This document shows positions 6,908 to 12,296 of a stretch of 12,296 bases of DNA, one piece after another; the first letter of the stretch is position 1, and each line of letters opens with the position of its first letter. This stretch comes from an uncultured Eubacteriales bacterium (GTDB taxonomy: Bacteria > Bacillota > Clostridia > Monoglobales > Monoglobaceae): contig CATVQN010000009.1 of the NCBI GenBank assembly GCA_958346135.1, forward strand, positions 1 to 12,296, in the 5' to 3' direction. The translations under genes and the position numbers were made by a program. The notes under the pieces were generated by a model. It was not told the origin of the DNA, made no database searches, and worked only from the letters and a program-made list of their open reading frames with translations.

Positions 6908-8138
6908 ATAAGGGGTGCTTTTTACAAAGCGCCTGCACCCGATTGGCAGCCTCTTCACGGTTGCCCTCAAAGTCCTCAATTACCATAGAGATCAGCTGTG
7001 CAACCTCCTCCATGTCCTCCTCTTGAAAACCGCGAGTGGTAACGGCCGGGGTTCCCAGACGAATACCGCTGGTGACAAAAGGACTCTTGGGATCATTGGG
7101 AATGGTGTTTTTGTTACAGGTGATTCCCACCTCGTCCAGGTTGTGCTCTACCTCTTTTCCGGTCTTGTCCTGCTTAATCAGGCTGACCAGCATCAAATGG
7201 TTATCGGTGCCGCCGGAAACAATGTCAATACCCCGGTTCATCAGCGCCTGTGCCAAAGCAGCAGCGTTCTTTTTCACCTGGGTCTGGTAGGCTTTAAACT
7301 CCGGTGAGAGCGCCTCCTTCAGGCAGACTGCCTTAGCGGCAATCACATGCATCAGCGGACCACCCTGATTGCCGGGGAATACCGCCTTATTGATTGCGGC
7401 GCCGTATTTCTCCTTACAAAGAATCATGCCGCCTCTGGGGCCCCGCAGCGTTTTATGGGTGGTGGTAGTAACAAAATCCGCATAGGGAACCGGGTTGGGA
7501 TGCAGTCCCGCCGCAACCAATCCGGCAATATGTGCCATATCCACCATCAGGTATGCCCCGACCTCATCCGCAATCTCACGGAACTTGGCAAAGTCAATCT
7601 CACGGGCATAGGCGCTGGCGCCGGCCAGAATCAGCTTCGGCTTATGTTCGATTGCTATGTTACGCAATGCATCATAATCAATCCGGTGGGTAACGTCATC
7701 CACGCCATAGGGAACCACGTTAAAATACTTTCCGGAGATATTGACGGGAGAACCATGGCTCAAGTGACCGCCATGTGCCAGATTCATACCTAAGAAAGTG
7801 TCGCCGGGTTCCATGGTGGCAAAGAACACCGCCAGATTGGCTGATGCTCCGGAATGCGGCTGTACATTGGCAAACTCTGCACCAAACAGCTCCTTTGCCC
7901 GCTCTCTTGCCAAATCCTCTACGATATCCACATACTCACAGCCGCCATAGTAACGCTTGCCGGGATAGCCTTCTGCATATTTATTCGTCAGGGGCGTTCC
8001 CATTGCCTCCATGACCGCAGGGCTTACAAAGTTCTCTGAGGCAATCAACTCGATTTTATTGCGCTGACGGTTAATTTCTAAATCAATCGCCTTGGCAACC
8101 TCCGGGTCTGTCTTTCTCACTTGCTCCAACTCAAACAT
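6900..8138 (-). CDS. glyA: Serine hydroxymethyltransferase
   Basis: A protein of 412 residues. It interconverts serine and glycine with tetrahydrofolate, supplying one-carbon units in the cytoplasm, and uses pyridoxal phosphate. Key motifs are ELIASENFVSP near 30-40, KYAEGYPGKRYYGG (53-66), the cofactor-site region VDMAHIAGLV (199-208), and TTTTHKTLRGPRGG with the Schiff-base lysine at Lys229, the same number as in Escherichia coli GlyA. Length and motifs are complete. The start at 8138 has GGAGG (8145-8149) six bases upstream; an in-frame start at 8183 adds 15 residues through the leader and lacks a site. The gene diverges from nth and is followed by rarA with an eight-base overlap, so the two form an operon ending at the 5493-5531 terminator. 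Confidence 0.98.
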   Translation of the reverse strand: MFELEQVRKTDPEVAKAIDLEINRQRNKIELIASENFVSPAVMEAMGTPLTNKYAEGYPGKRYYGGCEYVDIVEDLARERAKELFGAEFANVQPHSGASANLAVFFATMEPGDTFLGMNLAHGGHLSHGSPVNISGKYFNVVPYGVDDVTHRIDYDALRNIAIEHKPKLILAGASAYAREIDFAKFREIADEVGAYLMVDMAHIAGLVAAGLHPNPVPYADFVTTTTHKTLRGPRGGMILCKEKYGAAINKAVFPGNQGGPLMHVIAAKAVCLKEALSPEFKAYQTQVKKNAAALAQALMNRGIDIVSGGTDNHLMLVSLIKQDKTGKEVEHNLDEVGITCNKNTIPNDPKSPFVTSGIRLGTPAVTTRGFQEEDMEEVAQLISMVIEDFEGNREEAANRVQALCKKHPLYE

Positions 8139-8170
8139 GATATTCCTCCAAGCTTTTCGTATTGTTTGTG

Positions 8171-8207
8171 CCAGCTCCGACAAAATTCATCATTTTACCG
8201 AGCTTGG
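8171..8207. promoter_or_regulatory. Imperfect dyad in the glyA leader, next to the nth promoter
   Basis: CCAGCTCCGACAAAAT (8171-8186) and ATTTTACCGAGCTTGG (8192-8207) are imperfect inverted copies around a 5-base centre. Pairs include CCA/TGG, GCTC/GAGC and AAAAT/ATTTT, with bulges between. The dyad lies in the transcribed leader of glyA and just upstream of the nth -35 box. It could be an operator or an RNA hairpin; the sequence does not say which. Confidence 0.4.
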
Positions 8208-8210
8208 CTC

Positions 8211-8239
8211 TTGAATATTTTCCTATTCTATATTATAAT
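8211..8239 (+). promoter_or_regulatory. Sigma-A promoter for nth
   Basis: TTGAAT (8211-8216) and TATAAT (8234-8239) are 17 bases apart. Transcription should begin near 8246, about 27 bases before the nth ATG. Confidence 0.82.
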
Positions 8240-8253
8240 CTTATTATCGACAA
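8225..8253 (-). promoter_or_regulatory. Candidate sigma-A promoter for glyA-rarA
   Basis: On the - strand, TTGTCG (8248-8253) and TAGAAT (8225-8230) are 17 bases apart. The match is moderate, but no better candidate lies in the short intergenic space. It interlocks with the nth promoter: each -10 box falls inside, or at the edge of, the other's core. Confidence 0.55.
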
Positions 8254-8272
8254 TTTGCAAGGGGGAATTTTC

Positions 8273-8917
8273 ATGCGAGAGAGTCTTGCTTCAAAAAAAC
8301 AGCGGGTTTTAGATATGATTGCGGTTTTTGACCAAGTCTATTCCGATGCAGACTGTACCTTAGAATACCAAAATGCACTGCAGCTTTTGATTTCCACCCA
8401 GCTGGCCGCTCAGTGTACCGATGCCAGGGTCAATATCGTAACCAAGGATTTATACCAAAAATACCCGGATGTCTATGCCTTTGCCAACGCCGATGAGCCG
8501 GAGCTGCAAAACGACATCCGCTCCACCGGTTTTTTCCGGAATAAGGCCAAGAACATCATTGGCTGCTGTCGAATGCTGATTGAAAAATATGACGGTCAGG
8601 TTCCCGGCACTATGGAGGACCTATTAAAGCTGCCCGGCGTCGGCCGCAAAACCGCCAATCTGGTACTGGGTGACTTTTTCGGGATTCCCGGCATCGTAGT
8701 GGATACACACGCCACCCGGCTCTCCAACCGAATGGGGTTCACCTCAAACCAAGATCCTTACAAAATCGAACTAGATTTACAGAAAATTGTACCCCAATCC
8801 CACTGGGCCGGTTTCTGTCACCAGCTGGTATATCACGGACGCGCCTATTGCACAGCTCGCTCCCCCAAATGTGATACCTGTCCGGTGTCCCACCTCTGTC
8901 CCCGCAAGGGCGTATGA
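8273..8917 (+). CDS. nth: Endonuclease III (DNA glycosylase/AP lyase)
   Basis: A protein of 214 residues, normal for Nth. It removes oxidised pyrimidines from DNA and nicks the abasic site during base-excision repair. The helix-hairpin-helix LLKLPGVGRKTANLVLG carries the catalytic Lys126, and VDTHATRLSNR carries the catalytic Asp144. The iron-sulfur loop is complete, with Cys193, Cys200, Cys203 and Cys209 in the C-X6-C-X2-C-X5-C spacing. The ATG at 8273 has AAGGGGG (8259-8265) seven bases upstream and follows the promoter at 8211-8239; a longer in-frame start at 8162 lies upstream of that promoter and is not used. The gene is monocistronic, and its stop codon is embedded in its own terminator. 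Confidence 0.97.
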   Translation: MRESLASKKQRVLDMIAVFDQVYSDADCTLEYQNALQLLISTQLAAQCTDARVNIVTKDLYQKYPDVYAFANADEPELQNDIRSTGFFRNKAKNIIGCCRMLIEKYDGQVPGTMEDLLKLPGVGRKTANLVLGDFFGIPGIVVDTHATRLSNRMGFTSNQDPYKIELDLQKIVPQSHWAGFCHQLVYHGRAYCTARSPKCDTCPVSHLCPRKGV

Positions 8918-8946
8918 CTTTCCATTAAGATACGCCTTTATTTTTT
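8906..8946 (+). terminator. Terminator of nth, overlapping its stop codon
   Basis: AAGGGCGTAT (8906-8915) pairs with ATACGCCTTT (8930-8939), including one G-T pair. The 14-base loop can pair further as CTT/AAG. A T-rich tract to 8946 follows. The left arm contains the last codons of nth, and the T-tract covers the end of the convergent DUF896 gene. Confidence 0.83.
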
Positions 8947-9144
8947 CTTACTCCGAAGTCTTTCCCGGCTGCCATCGGGGCGAATCACCTCAATTTGATC
9001 CAGCCGCTTCTTCAAATTCCCCCGAAAAGCGGCAACATACTCCGCCCGCAGCCGCTGCTGCTCCGCCTTTTCCTGCGGTGTCAGCCCGGTCTGCCGGGCC
9101 TTTTTTGCCAGCTGGTTAATCCGTGCAATCTTTGTACTTTCCAT
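8938..9144 (-). CDS. DUF896 (YnzC-family) small protein
   Basis: A protein of 68 residues, the usual size for this family. It begins MESTKIARINQLAKKARQTG, followed by LTPQEKAEQQRLRAEYVAAF, and it ends in a basic RSKKK tail. The two-helix pattern and the motif INxLAxKxxxxGLTxxExxEQxxLRxEY are the family signature. The biochemical role is not established; in Bacillus subtilis ynzC is cotranscribed with the SOS cell-division inhibitor yneA. The start at 9144 has AGGAGG (9153-9158) eight bases upstream; an in-frame start at 9183 would lie inside the upstream terminator. I see no SOS box. A terminator immediately upstream leaves almost no room for a separate promoter, so expression may rely on read-through from the ABC operon or on a promoter inside the ATPase gene. 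Confidence 0.88.
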   Translation of the reverse strand: MESTKIARINQLAKKARQTGLTPQEKAEQQRLRAEYVAAFRGNLKKRLDQIEVIRPDGSRERLRSKKK

Positions 9145-9165
9145 AAGAAAAACCTCCTTAGAATA

Positions 9166-9193
9166 AAAAGCCGCCGCTTTCACGGTGACTTTT
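9166..9193 (-). terminator. Terminator at the end of the ABC importer operon
   Basis: Arms 9166-9176 and 9183-9193 form a GC-rich stem with one mismatch and one G-T pair around a 6-base loop. On the - strand it is followed by TTTTTATT. It begins three bases after the ATPase stop codon and ends seven bases before the DUF896 ribosome site. Confidence 0.85.
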
Positions 9194-9196
9194 CTT

Positions 9197-9970
9197 CTAG
9201 TTTCCGCATTCGATACTGATTTCGTTAAACACCTTCAAATAATCATCAATACCCTTTTCGTCTCTTTCGCCACCTTTTACATCCATCACAATCCGGCCCT
9301 CGTGCATCATGACCGTACGGGTACCATACTCCACGGCATAACGGAGATTATGGGTAATCATCAGCGTGGTAATTTTCTTCTCTGTCACAATTTTTTCGGT
9401 CAGCTCCATCACCGTATCCCCGGATTTGGGATCCAGTGCTGCCGTATGCTCATCCAACAACAAAAGCTCCGGCCGCACCATCGTAGCCATAATCAGCGCC
9501 AGTGCCTGACGCTGACCGCCGGAAAGCGCACCGGCCTTGGTTCCCATCCGATTTTCCAGTCCCATCCCCAAAAGCTCCAGCTGAGACTGATAAAACTCCT
9601 TACGCTTTCGGTTCAGCCCCAAAGAAAGGCCGAAGGACTTTCCCTTATTGTCCGCAACGGACAAATTCTCCCAAATGGTCATGGACGGGCAGGTCCCCAT
9701 GGCCGGATTCTGAAACACTCTGCCGATGGTTTTTGCACGGCGGAAATTGGGAACTCCGGTTAAGTCTCTGCTATCTAAAAGGATTCGACCGCTGTCTGGT
9801 TTCATATCCCCCGCAATCAGGTTTAAAAGGGTGGTCTTACCGGAGCCGTTAGAACCAATCACAGTTACAAACTCCTGCTCCTCAATGAACAGGTCAAAGT
9901 CCGAAAACAATATTTTTTCATCCACCGTTCCCGGGTGGAAGGTCTTATTGATTTTTTCAGCCTGCAGCAC
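9197..9970 (-). CDS. ABC importer ATP-binding protein (TrpZ-like, amino-acid/unknown substrate)
   Basis: A protein of 257 residues and a complete nucleotide-binding domain. It has Walker A GSNGSGKT (39-46), the Q-loop glutamine at Gln87, the ABC signature LSGGQ (149-153), Walker B LLLLDE (169-174) and the switch histidine His207. It would power uptake through the permease encoded just upstream. The start is a GTG at 9970 with GAGGTG seven bases upstream, and the gene overlaps the permease by 14 bases, so the two are translationally coupled. The family is the ATPase that travels with PF04392-type binding proteins, as in the streptococcal TrpXYZ importer; the substrate cannot be read from the ATPase itself. 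Confidence 0.93.
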   Translation of the reverse strand: MLQAEKINKTFHPGTVDEKILFSDFDLFIEEQEFVTVIGSNGSGKTTLLNLIAGDMKPDSGRILLDSRDLTGVPNFRRAKTIGRVFQNPAMGTCPSMTIWENLSVADNKGKSFGLSLGLNRKRKEFYQSQLELLGMGLENRMGTKAGALSGGQRQALALIMATMVRPELLLLDEHTAALDPKSGDTVMELTEKIVTEKKITTLMITHNLRYAVEYGTRTVMMHEGRIVMDVKGGERDEKGIDDYLKVFNEISIECGN

Positions 9971-10853
9971 GGCCGTTCACCTCGCCTTTCTTTTCCCGCT
10001 CCAAAACAAAGTGGTTGATACACAGCGTCACAACAAACAACACCGTAATGACCAGGTTGGTGTCCATGGCCTGAAGGCCGGATGCCAGCGCCAGGTAAGT
10101 ACAGGCCTTGTAGATCGTCATACCCAAAATGACCCCGGTGGTAACACGCACAAAACGAAGCTTCCGAAATACGGTTGCGCCGATAATGACCGCCGCCAGA
10201 CCCATCACCACAGTACCGGTTCCCCCTGCCACTGAGAACTGACGGGTGTACTGGGCGTTGACTGCACCGGCCAGCGCAACAAGACCGTTTGACAGAGAAA
10301 GTCCTAAAATTTTTACATTGCCCGCATTTTTGGAAAGTGTAGTGACAAGCCCCTCGTTATCCCCCACACTGCGGAGCAAAAACCCGGACTTGGTACGCAG
10401 ATACCAGTCCATCAGAAGCTTCGCCGCCAATGCAATGACCGCAACTACAATCAATTTCGACACACTCGCCGGCAAGAACGTCGCCGGAAAGGTGAAAATC
10501 GTGGGGCTGGACATATCCAGAAAGACGTTAGAGGCACCTACAATCCGATAGTTGACGGAATACAGCGCTGTCATAGTCAAAATACCGCAAAGGAGGTTTT
10601 TAATCTTCAGATGCACGTTAAAGACACCGGTCAAAGCTCCGGCGACGCAGCCCGCCAACATCGCAGCAAGCAAACAGAGCCACGGATTCAAGCCAAGGGC
10701 AATCAATGACACACAGACCGCTGTTCCCAGCGGAAAGGTGCCGTCTACCGACAGATCCGGAAAATCTAAAATGGTATAGCTGATATAAACACCCAGCGCC
10801 ATAATTCCGTAAATCAGACCCTGTTCTAAAATACTGATGATTGCATCGGTCAT
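9957..10853 (-). CDS. ABC importer permease (branched-chain-type fold, TrpY-like)
   Basis: A protein of 298 residues with about eight hydrophobic segments. It belongs to the branched-chain amino-acid permease superfamily. The N-terminus has GLIYGIMALGVYISYTILDF, followed by DLSVDGTF, which is typical of the subfamily that pairs with PF04392 binding proteins. The cytoplasmic coupling loop is near residues 156-195 (LLRSVGDNEGLVTTLSKNAG, then GLSLSNGLVALAG). No second permease is present, so it probably works as a homodimer. The ATG at 10853 has GGGAGG (10861-10866) seven bases upstream. It sits between the binding-protein gene, with 78 bases containing a hairpin, and the overlapping ATPase gene. 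Uptake of tryptophan or tyrosine is inferred from the family and the leader, not from the permease sequence. Confidence 0.9.
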   Translation of the reverse strand: MTDAIISILEQGLIYGIMALGVYISYTILDFPDLSVDGTFPLGTAVCVSLIALGLNPWLCLLAAMLAGCVAGALTGVFNVHLKIKNLLCGILTMTALYSVNYRIVGASNVFLDMSSPTIFTFPATFLPASVSKLIVVAVIALAAKLLMDWYLRTKSGFLLRSVGDNEGLVTTLSKNAGNVKILGLSLSNGLVALAGAVNAQYTRQFSVAGGTGTVVMGLAAVIIGATVFRKLRFVRVTTGVILGMTIYKACTYLALASGLQAMDTNLVITVLFVVTLCINHFVLEREKKGEVNGRAAG

Positions 10854-10877
10854 GGTAATTCCTCCCGGTCACATGGA

Positions 10878-10909
10878 AAAATGCAGATTCCCGGAAGAAT
10901 CCGCATTTT
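10878..10909 (-). promoter_or_regulatory. Intercistronic hairpin between the binding-protein and permease genes
   Basis: Arms 10878-10890 and 10897-10909 are complementary over 13 bp, with one G-U pair on the RNA, around a 6-base loop. It lies 22 bases past the binding-protein stop. Such hairpins often protect the upstream message or cause partial termination, so that more binding protein than permease is made. The U-run is short, so full termination is unlikely. Confidence 0.6.
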
Positions 10910-10931
10910 GTCTCATTTTACACAGATCAAA

Positions 10932-11954
10932 CTATCTGCTGCTTTCCTTTAACTCCGCAGCACTCAGCACAGACTCGGGAATGGTGATTCCCAGCGCCTC
11001 TGCTGCCGCGGGGTTTATGGTTATTTTACTTTCGGTAATCGTTTCATAGGGCATTGTCCCTATATCCTCACCGGACAGCACCCGTGCCGCCATCGCACCG
11101 GACTGCCGGCCCAGCTCTATATAATCAATACCGGCAGAGGCAATACAGCCGTTACCCACCTGTTCTTCCTCAGAGCCAAAGACCGGAATCTTTTTCCCAT
11201 TGGCCTTTTCCAGCTCTACCGGAAGGTTATTGACCACAGTATTATCGGTCATGTTGGAGATGCAGTCCGCCTGTCCCACCAAAATATCCATTGCCTGGGG
11301 CAGTTCGGCCGCATTGGAAATTCCCTTCTCTACGATTTCAAAGCCATACTGACCTGCCAGAGACTTATAAAGTGCTAAGGTGCTGACCGAGTTTGCCTCA
11401 CTGGTGGTATAGGCGATGCCGATGGTTTTCGCCTCCGGCAAAATCTCCCGAATCAGCTGAAGCTGACGCTCTACCGGAAGCGCATCGGAAACGCCGGAAA
11501 TACCGGGTTTCGCTTCGGTGGTGCTGACGGCGAGATTGGCCTGTACCGGATCCGAAACCGCATTAAAGATGACCGGGATCTTTTTCTCATAACAAGCGTT
11601 GTACAGCGCCATAGCCGACGGCGTTGCAATTCCGCAAACCAGATCCGCCTTGTCACTGACAAAGCTCTGGGCGATCTGGACATTGGTAGCGTCATTGCCC
11701 TGTGCGGACTTCATGGTAATCTCCAAATTTTTTCCCTCTTCATAGCCGGCCTCTTTTAAGCCCTCGATGAAACCGTCCCGGCAGTTGTCCAGGGACGGAT
11801 GATCCGCATACTGCACCACTCCGATTTTATAGACCTTTTCACTTTCGCCCTCAGCGGTGGATGCGCTCTGATTTCCCCCGGACTGACAGCCGGCCAATGC
11901 GCCGATGCTCAGCAGTACCGCCATACCTACGCTAAAAAACTTCTTCATTTTCAT
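10932..11954 (-). CDS. ABC substrate-binding lipoprotein, TrpX-like (PF04392 family)
   Basis: A protein of 340 residues. The N-terminus is a lipoprotein signal peptide with the basic MKMKK, a hydrophobic core and the lipobox LAGC at Cys23. A polar linker follows, then the two-lobed binding protein starts at YKIGVVQYADHPSLDNCRDG. Other family-typical stretches are GIATPSAMALYNA, PVIFNAVSDPVQANL, GISGVSDALPV and GIDYIELGRQSGAMAARVL. This family includes the streptococcal tryptophan-binding protein TrpX. The protein would be anchored outside the membrane and deliver substrate to the permease. The start at 11954 has AGAGAGG (11964-11970) nine bases upstream; the next ATG at 11948 is 15 bases away. 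It is the first gene of the operon and follows a leader of about 195 bases with attenuator features. Tryptophan as substrate is inferred from family plus leader; tyrosine, or another ligand, is possible. Confidence 0.92.
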   Translation of the reverse strand: MKMKKFFSVGMAVLLSIGALAGCQSGGNQSASTAEGESEKVYKIGVVQYADHPSLDNCRDGFIEGLKEAGYEEGKNLEITMKSAQGNDATNVQIAQSFVSDKADLVCGIATPSAMALYNACYEKKIPVIFNAVSDPVQANLAVSTTEAKPGISGVSDALPVERQLQLIREILPEAKTIGIAYTTSEANSVSTLALYKSLAGQYGFEIVEKGISNAAELPQAMDILVGQADCISNMTDNTVVNNLPVELEKANGKKIPVFGSEEEQVGNGCIASAGIDYIELGRQSGAMAARVLSGEDIGTMPYETITESKITINPAAAEALGITIPESVLSAAELKESSR

Positions 11955-11962
11955 TTTGTTCT

Positions 11963-11990
11963 ACCTCTCTTCTTTCAATTTTTGAGAGAC
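11963..11990 (-). promoter_or_regulatory. Possible hairpin covering the ribosome site of the binding-protein gene
   Basis: On the RNA, GUCUCUC (11984-11990) can pair with GAGAGGU (11963-11969) around a 14-base A-rich loop: five Watson-Crick pairs plus two G-U pairs. The right arm is the Shine-Dalgarno itself. The stem is short, so the effect may be modest. Confidence 0.4.
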
Positions 11991-12043
11991 TGTATATCGC
12001 CTTCCACACACTGCGGCACCGTCCGCCACTTCTTCACAGAAAC

Positions 12044-12073
12044 AAAAAAAGCCCCGACTAAAGTCGCAAAGGC
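12044..12073 (-). terminator. Leader terminator (attenuator) of the ABC importer operon
   Basis: On the - strand, CGAC and GTCG close a TTTA tetraloop, and GCC(T)/(G)GGC extends the stem past a 3-base bulge. Seven T's follow directly (12044-12050). It lies about 75-105 bases downstream of the transcription start and some 90 bases before the first gene, the position of an attenuator. Its 5' arm can also pair with the upstream NAG repeats. Confidence 0.7.
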
Positions 12074-12106
12074 AGAAGATTCAGCACGATATTTTATTTC
12101 GGACTT

Positions 12107-12145
12107 CTCCGCTCATCTCTGCTTAAACTCTGCTCTACTCATCTC
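12107..12145 (-). promoter_or_regulatory. TRAP-like (NAG)8 repeat in the ABC operon leader RNA
   Basis: Reading the - strand from 12145 to 12107, the triplets are GAG, GAG, GAG, GAG, AAG, GAG, GAG, GAG, spaced by AT, TA, CA, TTT, CA, AT, CG (2,2,2,3,2,2,2 bases). Known TRAP sites are (G/U)AG triplets, about nine to eleven of them, spaced mainly by two or three bases. Here the run begins just after the predicted transcription start. TRAP wraps the RNA around an 11-subunit ring when tryptophan is bound. The operon encodes a TrpX-like importer, which fits. Eight triplets is slightly short, and no TRAP gene is in this window. A second reading is a duplicated unit, GCAGAG..ATGAG, serving as a DNA operator. 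Confidence 0.6.
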
Positions 12146-12154
12146 TCTGCTTAG

Positions 12155-12183
12155 ATTTTAACACGTTTTTTTCTCCTTGTCAA
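12155..12183 (-). promoter_or_regulatory. Sigma-A promoter of the ABC importer operon
   Basis: On the - strand, TTGACA (12178-12183) and TAAAAT (12155-12160) are 17 bases apart, matching 11 of 12 consensus positions. Transcription should start near 12148, immediately before the NAG repeats. The 342 bases from 11955 to 12296 hold no gene, only this promoter, the leader and a divergent promoter. Confidence 0.88.
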
Positions 12184-12196
12184 GGATTATTTCACA

Positions 12197-12223
12197 AATT
12201 TTCCGCCGGATTCCCGGAATTTT
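12197..12223. promoter_or_regulatory. Operator-like dyad between the divergent promoters
   Basis: TTCCG (12201-12205) and CGGAA (12215-12219) are inverted around nine bases, with AA/TT pairing further out. CCGGA is also repeated directly at 12206-12210 and 12214-12218. It lies just upstream of the importer -35 box and between the two outward promoters, where a regulator could act. The evidence is only the symmetry. Confidence 0.3.
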
Positions 12224-12260
12224 CTGAGGGAGAAAACACGAGTTTTGTCTATGATTGCCG

Positions 12261-12289
12261 TTTACATTTTCAAAGAACTGTGGTATACT
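12261..12289 (+). promoter_or_regulatory. Sigma-A promoter for a rightward gene beyond the window
   Basis: TTTACA (12261-12266) and TATACT (12284-12289) are 17 bases apart on the + strand, matching 10 of 12 consensus positions. The gene it serves lies beyond the right edge, so the importer operon probably has a divergent neighbour. Confidence 0.65.
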
Positions 12290-12296
12290 AGGACGG

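Noticed and set aside
8139..8183. A 15-residue N-terminal extension of glyA.
   Set aside because: The extension lies upstream of the strong GGAGG and is not part of the conserved serine hydroxymethyltransferase start.
8162..8272. A 37-residue N-terminal extension of nth.
   Set aside because: It would start upstream of the nth promoter, and the AAGGGGG site favours the ATG at 8273.
12011..12025. A T-box-like core (GGTGCCGC on the - strand) in the ABC leader.
   Set aside because: It departs from the invariant TGGNACC core, lies after rather than before the terminator, and no specifier stem is evident.

Overview
The window looks like chromosomal DNA from an endospore-forming, low-to-moderate GC member of the Clostridia (Bacillota). 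The reasons are an intact gerA-type germination locus, a holB-ricT gene pair, an AbrB-family regulator with a zinc-ribbon-like tail, strong GGAGG-type ribosome sites and consensus sigma-A promoters. I see no transposon, phage, CRISPR array, tRNA or rRNA. The genus cannot be fixed from the sequence alone.

Layout from left to right. The 3' end of holB overlaps ricT (+), which ends at an 18-bp bidirectional terminator. Facing it is a small AbrB-family gene (-) with a perfect TTGACA-17-TATAAT promoter and an 18-bp palindrome in its leader. Next come two translationally coupled spore-germination genes on the - strand: gerAA, and a single ORF that joins a GerAB-type permease to a GerAC-type lipoprotein. 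After a terminator-bearing gap comes the - strand pair glyA-rarA, with overlapping ends. glyA diverges from nth (+), and their promoters interlock. A small DUF896 gene (-) converges on nth. The right third is a three-gene ABC importer operon on the - strand: substrate-binding lipoprotein, permease, ATPase. Its proteins resemble the TrpX/TrpY/TrpZ type. A further + strand promoter faces out of the right edge.

The most interesting element is the leader of the ABC operon. Right after a good sigma-A promoter, the RNA carries eight NAG triplets (seven GAG, one AAG) spaced by 2,2,2,3,2,2,2 bases. This is the layout of a binding site for TRAP, the tryptophan RNA-binding attenuation protein. The repeats can pair with the 5' arm of a downstream U7 terminator, so protein binding would be expected to favour termination. 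The leader ends in a possible hairpin that covers the ribosome site. Together these suggest tryptophan-responsive attenuation of an amino-acid importer, in a lineage where I would not assume TRAP.

The second notable element is the GerAB-GerAC fusion. The lipoprotein signal peptide of GerAC, with an intact lipobox, sits where the last membrane helix of GerAB would be. Either the protein is a true fusion, or it is a polyprotein that signal peptidase II could cut.
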